From positions 134,697 through 198,696 of the forward strand of contig CAVZHY010000001.1 in NCBI GenBank assembly GCA_963775235.1: a stretch of 64,000 nucleotides of DNA. Reading direction: 5' to 3'. This DNA is from JBBDMC01 sp963775235 (lineage in GTDB: Bacteria; Pseudomonadota; Alphaproteobacteria; Rhizobiales; Kaistiaceae). Positions 1-10,109 of the stretch are shown here, one piece after another (position 1 is the first letter of the stretch; each line of letters opens with the position of its first letter). Position numbers and translations under genes: made by a program. Below the pieces are notes generated by a model, which worked only from the letters and a program-made list of their open reading frames with translations, did not search any database and was not told the origin of the DNA.

Positions 1-235
1 CTGGTGGCGGTCGATGGTACGCCGGCTAACGAAGGCTGCGGACTGGACCTGCGATACGACGACCGGCGTGGTCACGTTCGAGGCGGGCTCTATTCCGGCA
101 AGCGGCGCGGCGGTGACCGCCGGATTCCAGTTCGACGTGCCGGTGCGCTTCGACAGCGAGACGCTCGACATCAACCTCACCAGCTTCGCCGCCGGGGCGA
201 TCCCCGCGATCCCGCTGGTAGAGATCAGGCTGTGA
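1..235 (+). CDS. GTA tail protein, DUF2460 (ORFG12-like), 3' fragment, frameshifted
   Basis: This is the C-terminal end of a tail protein of the DUF2460/TIGR02217 family, equivalent to ORFG12 of the Rhodobacter gene transfer agent; the 5' part lies outside the window. The readable end includes ADWTCDTTTGVVTFEAG and closes on PAIPLVEIRL before TGA. The first codons (LVAVDGTP) are read in frame 1 and the rest in frame 2, so one base is lost or gained near 25-35. The order DUF2460, DUF2163, NlpC/P60, large TIM-barrel protein downstream is the standard GTA order and supports the call. The family is inferred from the residue pattern and synteny. Confidence 0.6.
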   Translation, partial: WWRSMVRRLTKAADWTCDTTTGVVTFEAGSIPASGAAVTAGFQFDVPVRFDSETLDINLTSFAAGAIPAIPLVEIRL

Positions 236-247
236 TGCCGCTACTTC

Positions 248-312
248 ACCTCTCCCCTTGTGGGAGAGGTCGGACAAGAGCCGCGTCAGCGGGTCTCGTC
301 CGGGTGAGGGGG
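248..312 (-). repeat. Interspersed hairpin repeat, copy A (inverted)
   Basis: A ~65-bp element with the hairpin CCTCTCCCCttgtGGGAGAGG at 249-269 and the terminal word GGGTGAGGGGG at 302-312. It is a variant of the same family as the copies at 336, 1369 and 2030, in the opposite direction. With the next copy it forms a large inverted pair between the ORFG12- and ORFG13-like genes. It could act as a terminator, or be a mobile palindromic element. Confidence 0.75.
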
Positions 313-335
313 AGCAACGGCTGCAACGGGGTCCG

Positions 336-410
336 CCCCCTCACCCTTCGCGCCTAGTTCGCTCCGCTCATAAGGCGCGAAGCCCTCTCCCACGAGGGGA
401 GAGGAGGCGT
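336..410 (+). repeat. Interspersed hairpin repeat, copy B
   Basis: It begins CCCCCTCACCC and ends in CTCTCCCacgaGGGGAGAG. An inner inverted pair, CTTCGCGCC ... GGCGCGAAG, makes a second hairpin. It fills the gap before the ORFG13-like gene, and the copies at 1369 and 2030 share its whole layout. Confidence 0.8.
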
Positions 411-432
411 CTGATCCTGAGAGCAATATTGC

Positions 433-1324
433 ATGCGCACCATCGACCCGAACTTCGCCGCCCATCTGGCGACCGGGGTGACGACGCTCTGCCGTTGCTG
501 GCGGCTGGAACGGAGCGACGGCGTCGTGCTCGGCTTCACCGACCACGACCGCGACGTTTCGTTCGACGGCGTGACGTACGAGCCGGAGTCCGGCTTCGAC
601 GCCAGCGAGGATACGTCGGCGACCGGCTTCGGCGTCGGCGGGCTGGAAGCGCTGGGCGCGCTCTCGTCCGACCGGCTCGACGGCGACGACCTGGCCGCCG
701 GCCTCTACGACAACGCCGAGGTGCGCGTGTTCATGGTCAACTGGACGACGCCTGACGAACGGCACCTGCTGCGGCTCGGCCACCTCGGCGAAATGACGCG
801 CGCCGACGGCGCCTTCCGCGCCGAAGTCCGCGGGCTCGCGGCCGCGCTGGACGAGCCGAACGGGCGCGCTTTCCGCCACGCCTGCGACGCGGACCTCGGA
901 GACGAGCGGTGCGGCGTCGATCTGGACGACCCGGCCCACCGCGGCGAAGGCACGGTGACGGTCGCGACCGACCGGCGACGGTTCACCGTCGACGGGCTCG
1001 GCGCGTTCGCCGCCGGGCTGGTTCGAGCGGGGCAGCCTCACATGGACGAGCGGCGACAACGCGGGCCGTGCGATGGAAGTGCGGGCGCACCGCGTGGTAG
1101 GCGGCGCGGTGACGATCGAGCTGTGGCAGGCGATGCACTTCGACGTTGCGGCGGGCGATGCGTTCACCGTCACCGCCGGCTGCGACAAGCTCTTCTCGAC
1201 CTGCGCGGCGAAGTTCGCCAACACGGTCAACTTCCGCGGCTTCCCGCATATCCCCGGCAATGACTTTGCGTTGTCGTACGTCTCCCCCGGCGACGTTAAC
1301 GACGGCGGCCCGGTGGTGGAATGA
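433..1324 (+). CDS. GTA tail protein, DUF2163 (ORFG13-like), frameshifted
   Basis: A baseplate/tail-tip protein of the DUF2163/TIGR02218 family, equivalent to GTA ORFG13. It starts at ATG 433 (MRTIDPNFAAHLATGVTTL). The N-terminal domain contains LTDHD-like FTDHDRDVSFDGV. The C-terminal part carries the family's cysteine motif (CDKLFSTCAAKFANTVNF) and a GFPHIPG end. The frame changes near 1015-1020, where an extra G in a GGG run shifts GWFERGSLTW out of frame; N-terminal residues are in frame 1 and C-terminal ones in frame 2. Restoring that one base gives a normal protein of about 296 residues, so the gene was intact recently or the break is an assembly error. Confidence 0.8.
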
Positions 1325-1368
1325 ACGGCAGTGGAACGTACGCATAGCCTTCTCCGGACACGCTGCTA

Positions 1369-1437
1369 ACCCCTCACCCTTCGCGCGTAACTCGCTCCGC
1401 TCCTGAACGCGCAAAGCCCTCTCCCTATGGGAGAGGC
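1369..1437 (+). repeat. Interspersed hairpin repeat, copy C
   Basis: Same layout as the copy at 336: CCCTCACCC start, inverted arms around CTCGCTCCGCTC, and the terminal hairpin CTCTCCCtatGGGAGAG. It fills the gap between the ORFG13- and ORFG14-like genes, where GTA clusters normally have almost no spacing. Confidence 0.8.
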
Positions 1438-1461
1438 GAGTGCCTCATCGAGAGACGTTCG

Positions 1462-2019
1462 ATGGTCGACAATCGGGCGATCACGCGCGCGGCGATCGTC
1501 GCCGAGGCGCTGTCGTGGATCGGCACGCCATACCGGCACCAGGCGTCGCTGAAGGGTCGGCTGCGACTGTCTCGGATTGATCCGCGGTGTCTGGCGCGCC
1601 TTCTACGGCGCCGAGCCGGAGGCGATTGCCGGCCTACACGCCCGACTGGGCCGAGGCACGCGGGGCGGAGACGCTTGGCGAAGCGGCGCGGCGGCACCTC
1701 GTTGAAATCGGGCCGGCGCAGGCCGGAGCAGGGGACGTGTTGCTCTTCCGCTGGCGCAATCATTTGCCGGCTAAACATGCGGCGATCTTGGTGGACGACG
1801 ACAAGCTTCGTGCACGCCCAGCAGGGGGCCGCGGTCGCGTGCGCCGCGCTGACGCCGTGGTGGCGGCGGCGGATCGCCTGCGCGTTCCGGTTTCCGGGGG
1901 TTCGAACGGATGGACCTTCACAAACGCGGCTACCCGCTTGGCGGTCGACGGTCGAAGTCCGAACCATCCGACTCGATGGGAGAGTCGGCGAGCGAGCGAG
2001 TGAGGGCGATCCGGTGTAG
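1462..2019 (+). CDS. GTA NlpC/P60 cell-wall peptidase (ORFG14-like), frameshifted
   Basis: A cysteine peptidase of the NlpC/P60 family (TIGR02219), equivalent to GTA ORFG14, a tail-tip enzyme that cuts peptidoglycan peptides. It starts MVDNRAITRAAIVAEALSW at ATG 1462. The catalytic segment GCDCLGLIRGVWRAFYG, with the nucleophile Cys, is read in frame 2 from about 1556. LPAYTPDWAEARGAETLG follows in frame 3, and QQGAAVACAALTPWWRRR in frame 1 from about 1810. So there are at least three frame changes (near 1553, 1620 and 1807). The AFRFPG segment near 1890-1905 is where family members usually stop; the frame here runs on to 2019. Confidence 0.75.
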   Translation: MVDNRAITRAAIVAEALSWIGTPYRHQASLKGRLRLSRIDPRCLARLLRRRAGGDCRPTRPTGPRHAGRRRLAKRRGGTSLKSGRRRPEQGTCCSSAGAIICRLNMRRSWWTTTSFVHAQQGAAVACAALTPWWRRRIACAFRFPGVRTDGPSQTRLPAWRSTVEVRTIRLDGRVGERASEGDPV

Positions 2020-2029
2020 CGGACACTAA

Positions 2030-2098
2030 CCCCCTCACCCTGCGCCTACTCGCTTCGCTCCTAAGGCGAAGCCCTCTCCCACAAGGGGAGAGGAGGCG
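2030..2098 (+). repeat. Interspersed hairpin repeat, copy D
   Basis: CCCCTCACCC start, GCTTCGCTC core, and the terminal hairpin CTCTCCCacaaGGGGAGAG. It sits between the ORFG14- and ORFG15-like genes and is nearly identical to the copy at 336. Confidence 0.8.
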
Positions 2099-2134
2099 TC
2101 CTGTCGGAGCACGCAGACAGTCAAAGCAGATTTA

Positions 2135-5100
2135 ATGGCCACACTCGTTCTTCAGGCGGCCGGGGCCGCCATCGGCTCGCTGTTCGGGCCGATCGGCACC
2201 CTCGTCGGGCGCGCGGTCGGCGGGCTTGCCGGCTACGCGGTCGACCAGGCCGTGTTCGGCACCACGCGCACGGTCGAAGGCGCGCGGCTCGCCGACCTCA
2301 ACGTGCAGGCCTCGCGCGAGGGGGCGGCGATCCCGCGGGTCTACGGCCGCGTACGCATCTCCGGTCAGATCATCTGGGCGACGCGCTTCGAGGAGGAGGC
2401 GTCGGAGAGCCGCGAGGGCGGCAAGGGCGGCGGCGGCGGCACCACCGTCACGCACCTATTCGTACTACGCCAATTTCGCCATCGGGCTCTGCGAAGGGCC
2501 GATCGCGCGCATCGGCCGCGTGTGGGCCGACGGCAAGCTGTTCGATCTAATGCGGCCACCCATCGCCTCTACGTCGGCGACGGCGAGCCAGATGCCGGAC
2601 AGCCTGATCGAGGCGAAGCAGGGCGGCGACGCGCCTGCCTATCGCGATACGGCGGTCATCGTCTTCGAGCACCTGGCGCTGGAGGACTTCGGCAACCGCA
2701 TCCCGCAGTTCTCGTTCGAGGTGATCCGCCCGGTCGCCGGCATCGAGCAAGCGATCCGCGCCGTCACCATCATCCCCGGCGCCACCGAGTTCGGTTACGA
2801 CCCCGAACCGGTGATGCAGGTGGTCGGTCCCGGCAACCAGGCGGCGCTCAACCGCCACGTCGATGGCGCCGACAGCGACTGGCAGGCGGCGCTCGACGAG
2901 CTGCAGGCGATCGCGCCGCAGGTCGAGCGCGGCGGGACTGGTGGTCGCGTGGTTCGGCGACGACCTCCGCGCCAACGCCTGCACGCTGAAGCCGGGCGTG
3001 GTCGACCGCACCACGGCGACGACGCCCGAGACCTGGCAGGCCGCAGGGCTGACGCGCGCGACGGCGCGGCTCGTCTCCACCTACGACGGCAAGCCCGCTT
3101 TCGGCGGCACGCCGTCGGACGCATCGGTGGTCGCCGCGATCCGCGACCTGAAGACGCGCGGGCTTGGCGTGACGCTCTACCCGTTCGTGATGATGGACAT
3201 ACCGGCCGGGAACGGCCTCGCCGATCCCTACGGCGGGGCGGAGCAGGACGCCTATCCGTGGCGCGGGTCGATCACACTGTCGGTGGCGCCGGGCGAGCCC
3301 GGCTCGCCCGACAAGACTGCGGCGGCCGCCACCGAAATTGCGGCGTTCGTCGGCACGGCGGCAGCAGGCGACTTTTCGCTCTCCGGCGACACGGTGGTCT
3401 ATTCGGGGCCGGACGAATGGACGCTGCGCCGGCAGGTGCTGCACTACGCCTGGCTCTGCAAGGCGGCGGGCGGCGTCGACGCGTTTCTCATCGGTTCGGA
3501 GTTGCGCGGCCTGACGACGGTGCGGTCGGCGGCGGCCACATATCCGTTTGTCGACGCGCTGGTGGCGCTTGCCGCCGACGTGCGCGCGGTGCTCGGCGCC
3601 GGCACCGAAATCTCCTACGCCGCCGACTGGAGCGAGTATTTCGGCCACCATCCCGACGACGGTTCCGGCGATGTCACCTTCCATCTCGACCCGCTGTGGG
3701 CGGACGGCAACGTCGACTTCGTCGCCATCGACAATTACATGCCGCTGTCGGACTGGCGCGACGGCAACGACCACCTCGACGCGGCGACGTGGGACTCCGG
3801 CCGCGACGTGGCGTACCTCCGCGCCAACATCGCCGGCGGCGAATACTACGACTGGTACTACGCGAGCGCCGCCGACCGCGACGCGCAGACGCGCACGCCG
3901 ATCACCGACGGCGCCTACGGCAAGCCGTGGGTGTTCCGGCCGAAGGACCTGGTGAGCTGGTGGACGAACGAGCACTTCGACCGGCCGGCCGGCGTCGAGG
4001 CGGCGAGCCCGACCGCCTGGGTGCCGCAGTCGAAGCCGATCCGCTTCACCGAGTGCGGGTGCCCGGCGGTCGACAAGGGGCCGAACCAGCCGAACGTCTT
4101 CCCCGACCCGAAGTCGGCGGCGGGCGGGCTGCCGTACTATTCGACCGGACTGCGCGACGACCTCATCCAGCGCCGCTTCATCGCGGCGACACTTGCGTAC
4201 TGGGACCCCGACGATGCCGATTTCGACGAGGCCGCCAATCCGGTCTCGTCGGTCTACGGCGGCCGCATGGTCGATCACACCGCGATCCACCTGTGGACGT
4301 GGGACGCGCGGCCGTTCCCGGCGTTTCCGCTGCTCACCGACGTGTGGGCGGACAGCGCCAACTGGGAGACCGGCCACTGGCTGAACGGGCGCCTCGGGGC
4401 GCTGACGGCGGAGGCGCTGGTCGCCCAGATCCTCGCCGACTACGGCGCCGACGACAGCGCGGTCGATGACCTCGACGGCACCGTCGACGGCTACCTCATC
4501 GGCGACATCGCCTCGGCGCGCGAGGCGCTGACGCCGCTGTCGCAACTGCTGATGTTCGAGGGCTTCGAGTCCGGCGACGTCGTTCCGCGTCGTGCGGCGC
4601 GGCCGGCGCGTGTCGCAGGCCTTCACCGCCGACGATCTGGTCGAGGAAGGCGAGGGGCCGCTGCTCACCATCCGCCGCGGCGCAGGAGACCGAGCTGCCG
4701 GCGGAGATCGCCATCGGCTTCTCCGACGCGCTCGCCGACTATCGCGTCGTCGTCGGTGTCGTCGCGGCGCCTCGTCGGCGGCAGCCGGCGGCTCGAAACC
4801 ACCGACACCGGCGCCGTCATCAGCTACGCGGTGGCGAGCGGCATCGCCGACACGATCCTTCAGGACATCTGGGCCGGCCGCGAGACCGTGTCGCTGGCGC
4901 TGCCGCAGCGGGCGCTGGCGCTGGAGCCGGCGGACGTCTGCACGATCGCGGTCGACGACGGGCGCGCGCACGGTGCTCGTCACCCGGGTCGAGGATGCGG
5001 GGCTGCGGCGGATCGAGGCGCGGACCATCGAGCCCGACATCCTGGCGCCGGTGCCGGCGGCGGCGCGGGCGCTGCCGCCGCGCGCGGTGGCGCTCGATTC

Positions 5101-6045
5101 GCCGCCGGAGGTGGTGCTGCTCGACCTGCCGCTGATCACCGGCAGCGAGGCCGGCTACGCGCCGCACATCGCCGTCTTCGCCGAGCCGTGGCCGGGGGCG
5201 ATCGCGCTGTCGCTCGGCGACTCCGGACTCCGGCTTCGTCGCCGCGCCAGACGATCGCTGCGACGCGCGGTGATGGGGGAGCTCACGGCGCCGCTGGCGG
5301 CGGGGCCGGTCGCGCGCTGGGACCGCGCCAACACTATCGAGGTCGAGCTCTATGGCGGCGCGCTGGCCAGCGAACCGCGCCTGGCGGTGCTGAACGGCGC
5401 CAACCTCGCCGCCATCGGCTCAGAGGCGACCGGCTTCGAGGTGATCCAGTTCGAGAACGCCACGCTGATCGGCGCCAATACGTGGCGGCTCGACGGGCTG
5501 TTGCGCGGTCAGGGCGGCACGGCCGACATCATGGCGGCGGGGCATGCGACCGGCGCCCGCTTCGTCCTTCTCGACGGCGCGGTGCCGTCGCTGGCGCTGA
5601 GCGAGGCCGAATCCGGCCTCGGCCTCACGCGTACGCTGCGGGCCGGCGGGCGCGATCTACGACCCGGCCGTCTTCACCGACGTGGTGCTCGGCGCGTCGC
5701 GCCGTGGCCTCAAGTGCCTGGCGCCGGTCCATATCAGCGGCGTCTCGCGACACCGGCAGCGGCGACGTGACGTTCACGTGGATCCGCCAGACGCGGATCG
5801 GCGGCGACCAGTGGGACCAGGTCGAGGTGCCGCTCGGCGAGGCGAGCGAAGCCTATCAGGTCGCCATCCTCGACGGCGGCGACACCGTGAGGACGCTCAC
5901 CGCCGCCACGCCGTCAGTCGTCTATACCGCCGCCGACCAGACCGCCGACTTCGGCGGGCTGCCCTCCGACATCGCCGTCGCCATCAGCCAGGTGAGCCCG
6001 ACCGAAGGGGCGGGCGTCGCCGCAACGGACCTCCTCCATGTCTGA
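2135..6045 (+). CDS. GTA host-specificity / tail hub protein with TIM-barrel-like domain (ORFG15-like), multiply frameshifted
   Basis: The large GTA tail protein equivalent to ORFG15 (about 1,300 residues), which forms the hub and contains a glycoside-hydrolase TIM-barrel-like domain. It starts MATLVLQAAGAAIGSLFGP at ATG 2135. Recognisable parts in order: a glycine-rich N-terminus with GAAIPRVYGRVRISGQIIW, the segment YANFAIGLCEGPIARIGRVW, the TIM-barrel-like domain (about 3050-4380, including HYAWLCKAAGGVDAFLIGSE and YAADWSEYFGHHPDDGSGD), and a C-terminal tail domain ending near 6045. The reading frame changes near 2452, 2550, 2583, 2935, 4587, 4680, 4755, 4975, 5225, 5660 and 5745. Long runs between breaks have normal codon use and no stops in the right frame, so the breaks are recent or artefactual. 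Confidence 0.8.
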
Positions 6046-7524
6046 TCACTCGAATCCGTCCATCTCAAGATCCCCTATCTCGCCGCCGCGCAGGCGCAGA
6101 AGCACGTCACCCACAACGAGGCGCTGCGCCTGCTCGATACGGTGGTGCAGCTCGCCGTGATCGACTCGAGCCTCGACCGACCCGCCGGCGAGCCCGGCCG
6201 AAGGCGACCGCTACATCGTCGCGGCGTCCGCCACCGGCGACTGGTCGGGCGAGGACGGCAACGTTGCCGCCTTCATCGACGGAAGCTGGCAGTTCCTGAC
6301 GCCGGACGTGGGCTGGCTCGCCTACGACGCGGCGGCGCGACGCTTCTGGTCTACGAGGCAAGCGGCTGGGAGGCGGCCTCCGGGCACGTCGACTCGGTCA
6401 CCGAGCTCGGCATCAACGCGACGGCCGACGCCACCAACCGGCTGTCGGTCCGCTCCGACGCGGTGCTCTTCTCCAACATCGATGCGGGCAGCGGCGGCAC
6501 CGGCGACGTGCGCTTCGTCGTCAACAAGGAGACGGCGGCCGACACCGCCTCGCTGCTCTTCCAGACCGGCTTCTCCGGCCGCGCCGAGGTCGGCCTCGCC
6601 GGCGACGACGACTTCGTCTTCAAGGTCTCGCCCGACGGCAGCGCCTGGGCCGAGGCGATCCGCATCGACAAGGACACCGGGCTCGCGACGATCCTCTACG
6701 ACAACGCCACGTCGGGTCTGGCGGCGACCAATGTGCAGGACGCCATCGACGAGGTGGCCGCCTCTGGTGGCGGCGGTGGTGGAGGTGCCGTCTCCAGCGT
6801 CTTCGGACGCACCGGTGCGGTGGCCGCCGCCGCCAGCGACTACGACGCGAGCGAGGTCGGCAACAACTCCGGCGTATCCGGCGCGACCGTTGCGGCGGCC
6901 CTCGATACTCTCGACGGCGGCAAGCAGGACGCCGACGCCGATCTCACCGCCATCGCGGCGCTGGCGCCGTCGAACGACGATGTGATCCAGCGGAAGGCGG
7001 GCGCCTGGACCAACCGCACGCCTGCGCAGCTCAAGACCGATCTGTCGCTCGCCAAGGGCGACGTCGGCCTCGGCAACGTCGACAATACCGCCGACGCCGA
7101 CAAGCCGATCTCCGATGCCACCCAATCCGCGCTCGACGCCAAGCAGGACCTTGACGCCACGCTGACGTCGCTCGCCGCGCTCGGCACTGCCGCAGACAAG
7201 GTCGCCTACACCACGGGCGTTGACACCTGGGCGGAGGCGGCGGTCACGGCCGCCGGCCGCGCCATCCTCGACGATGCCGATGCGGCCGCCCAGCGCGCGA
7301 CCCTCGGTGTCGCGATCGGCTCCGACGTGCAGGCCTATTCCGCCAATCTGGACGACTGGTCGGGCGAGGCGGTTGCCGACTACGCAAACCTCGTCGAGAG
7401 CGACGCGGCGTCCTCGGGCGTCACCGGGGCGGACGCGATCACCAACATCGTCTCGTGCACGCAGGCCGAATATGACGCCGGCACGCCGGACTCCGCCACC
7501 ATTTATATCATCACGGACGCCTGA
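6038..7524 (+). CDS. DUF2793 / tail-fibre-like protein, frameshifted near its N-terminus
   Basis: A phage-tail-type protein. ATG 6038 overlaps the ORFG15-like stop by 8 bases. After frame changes near 6058, 6180 and 6335 it reads as a DUF2793 domain (IPYLAAAQAQKHVTHNEAL and GDRYIVAASATGDWSG). The rest, from about 6335 to 7524, is one open frame. It has a Gly-rich hinge (SGGGGGGGAVSSVFGRTGAV) and tail-fibre motifs such as GDVGLGNVDNTADADKPIS and several KQD..DLDATLTSLAALG-type repeats, ending in IYIITDA. Such proteins form fibres for host contact. Its position next to the hub gene suggests it is part of the GTA particle; that is inferred. Confidence 0.75.
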
Positions 7525-7527
7525 CCG

Positions 7528-9166
7528 ATGGCGATGAACCTTGGCTCCGCCGTCGATCAACGCGCTCTACCTGGGCGCGACCGTGATCAACAAGGCCTAT
7601 CTCGGCTCCACGGTCGTCTTTTCGGCCGGCGGCAGTGAGGTGACGCCGCCGACCGTGTACGCCGCCACCGCCTACGTCTTCAACGCCGACACGGATGCGA
7701 CCTACTACAGCAAGACGGGCGCCGCGGAGGACATGGCGAGCACGTCCAAGGTTGCCACCGTCTCGATCATCGCGCGCGACTACGCCGACCTGTCGGTAAC
7801 CACGACGGTCGTCTCCGGCGATCTCGTCGGCGGCAGCACGATGAACCTGCATGCCGACGACGTCGTCAGCCTCCACGACCTGCTCAAGGGCGCCCTGCTG
7901 CCATCGGGGTGCGACGCAGTCATGGCACTGGCGCGGAAGTGGCGGAACGACTTCGGCGCCAGCGGCGGCAGCGACCCGGTGGGCGACTTCGTCGACGAGA
8001 TGAACGCGCTTGCGGCCACGCTCGGCCTCGACGACACGATCTTCGGCAACCCGCACGGGCTGAGTGGCGCCAACACGTCGACAGCGCAGGATTTGGGCAT
8101 CCTGTTCAAGTCGGTGCTGGATAATTATCCGGTGCTGATCTCGATCATGAAGTTCTACCGGATGAGCGCCTCGATCACCGGGGGACGCACCACGACGCTC
8201 ACTTTCACCAACACCAACAACTACATCGAGAATGGCGGGATCGGGCACTACGCCGGCAAGACCGGCAGCGGTGGCGGAGGGACCAAGGAATCGCTGGTGG
8301 TGGGCTGGATCGCTCCGAATGGCGACCGGATCGTCGCTGCGATTGTCGCGTCGAACAGCGACGCTCATCGCTATGCCGATATGGACGCCCTGCTCGGTCA
8401 GCTGGTGATCGATTTCCCCGCGCTGACCACGTTCACGTGGACGCCGGCGAGCCTCAGCCACCTGGTCAACTGGCTCGACCCCAGCGACATGTCCACGATG
8501 TACCAGACGACCGATACCTCGACGCCGGTCACGGCCGCGGGTCAAAGCGTCGGCCGCATCGAGGACAAGAGTGGCAACAGCACGCACGCGACGCAATCCA
8601 CATCGGGCAGCCGACCGACGCTGCGCAACCCGTCCGGCGACCTGTGGTACCTCGACTTCGATGGCGGCGACTGGCTGACCTATGGCGCCCAGGTGCTTGG
8701 GGGCACGCACCTGTTCGCCGAGTCCTCCGATACTTTCGTCGTGCTGGTTGCCGGCCAGTACGACGGCGACGCCGGCACGATGATCGCCAAGGCAAGCGCG
8801 ACCGCCGGCAACCGCACTTTCCAGATGTTCGCCCAGATCAGCACCAGTGCCGAACCGGGCTGCCATTTGCGCGGCACCGGCATCAAGGTTGACCAGAATG
8901 TCGTCACCAACGAGACCTTATGCGTCATGGGCGCCATGTGGGACGGGGTGGACGCAGCCCTCAACGTCGGCAGCCTGATCGGTTGGCGGGCGGGGGACAG
9001 TGTCGGCACCCACGCCGAGGAATCCCAGGACATCATCATCGGCGCGCGCACCGGTGGCTCCGGCGCGCGGCTGACCGGCAAGATTTACGGCATCATCGTC
9101 TGTGACGCCTTCGACGAGGTCGAATGGGTGCAGGCGATGCGCTATCTGAATCTGCGGCTGTCGTAA
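7528..9166 (+). CDS. Tail-associated D-Ala-D-Ala carboxypeptidase-like (S11) protein with C-terminal lectin-like domain
   Basis: An unusual chimera of about 541 residues. Residues 1-30 (INALYLGATVINKAYLGST) look like a tail-fibre adaptor. Residues ~35-290 match the serine D-Ala-D-Ala carboxypeptidase (S11) fold, with STSK at 67-70 for SxxK, KTG at 240-242, and FGNPHGLS. The second motif reads SGC at 122-124 instead of SGN. Residues ~300-541 resemble a concanavalin/LamG-type binding domain. There is no signal peptide, so a role on a particle is more likely than in cell-wall growth. The natural start is probably ATG 7528 (MAMN) with one extra T near 7540; the uninterrupted frame begins at TTG 7541. 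The fold is assigned from motifs only. Confidence 0.7.
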
Positions 9167-9212
9167 GCGTTCGCTGGAAACATCGGGCGGACCTTCCGGG
9201 CCGCTTCGTCCC

Positions 9213-10106
9213 ATGCGCACCTCACCAAAAGGCACCGCGTTCATCGCGGCCCACGAAGGCGTCGTCACCCGAGCGTACCGCGACCCGACCGGCACCTGGA
9301 CGATCGGTGTCGGGCATACCGCGGCGGCGGGCGAACCGACGCCGGCGCCCGGCATGACGATCAGTCGCGAGCGCGCGCTCGCGATTCTCGCCAGCGACCT
9401 CGCCCGGTTCGAGGGGCGCGTGAACGCTGCGCTGTCCGGCGGGGGAAACCTGGCACAGCAGGCGTTTGATGGCGCCGTGTCGTTTGACTTCAACACCGGT
9501 GCGATCGACCGCGCGAACTGGGTCGGACGGTTCCGCGCCGGCGACATGACGGCTGCGCGTGCCGGCCTGATGGAATGGGCCAAGGCAGGCGGGCGCACGC
9601 TCCCCGGCCTCGTGCGGCGCCGCGAGGACGAGGCGCGGCTGATCTTCGACGGCGACTACGGGTCGGAAGGGGCGCAAGCCGGCGGCAATGCCGGCGAGGA
9701 TACCGCCGGGGTTCAACGGCAGCTCGCGCGGTTCGGGTACTATACCGGCGCCATCGACGGCATCGACGGTCCGGCAACCGAGGCGGCGATCCGCGCCTAT
9801 CAATCGGCGCACCCGGACCTTGTCGTCGACGGCATCGCCGGCACGGCGACGCGGGCGGCGCTCACGCGCGATGTGGCAGCCCGCGATCGACAAATGCAGA
9901 CCGGTCTCGGCGGCACCATCGGGTTCATCGCCGCGTGCGTGGCGTGGATCACGTCCGGTGCGCGCCCCGGCCTCGCGATCGCCGGGGCGACGGCCGCCAT
10001 CGCAATAACCGTCGCGGCGGCTTTCGCCTGGCGTTACCGGGGCGAGATCGCGCGCGCGCTCGCCGCGAAGTTCCGCATATCCGACAACCAGAAACGAAAG
10101 GATTGA
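9213..10106 (+). CDS. Endolysin: GH24 lysozyme with peptidoglycan-binding domain and C-terminal membrane segments
   Basis: A phage-type lysozyme of 297 residues. The GH24 catalytic triad is visible as Glu15 (AHEGV), Asp24 (YRDPTG) and Thr30 (TWTIGVGHT). A PG_binding_1 domain follows at about residues 168-222 (VQRQLARFGYYTGAIDGIDG), then two hydrophobic segments at about 233-276. The protein ends in a short basic tail. The membrane tail is not standard for a soluble endolysin and could anchor it. The gene lies between tail genes and holin-like genes, which fits a lysis cassette for releasing GTA or phage particles. It has no N-terminal signal peptide. Confidence 0.85.
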   Translation: MRTSPKGTAFIAAHEGVVTRAYRDPTGTWTIGVGHTAAAGEPTPAPGMTISRERALAILASDLARFEGRVNAALSGGGNLAQQAFDGAVSFDFNTGAIDRANWVGRFRAGDMTAARAGLMEWAKAGGRTLPGLVRRREDEARLIFDGDYGSEGAQAGGNAGEDTAGVQRQLARFGYYTGAIDGIDGPATEAAIRAYQSAHPDLVVDGIAGTATRAALTRDVAARDRQMQTGLGGTIGFIAACVAWITSGARPGLAIAGATAAIAITVAAAFAWRYRGEIARALAAKFRISDNQKRKD

Positions 10107-10109
10107 ATC

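Noticed and set aside
2848..5139. A 763-codon open frame on the minus strand across the ORFG15-like gene
   Set aside because: It is antisense to a clearly coding region; its sequence is Arg/Gly-rich low-complexity typical of GC-rich shadows.
433..6045. Programmed ribosomal frameshifting in the tail genes
   Set aside because: The breaks are many, in both directions, and not at slippery heptamers; programmed shifts in tail genes are usually single and located at the tail chaperone.
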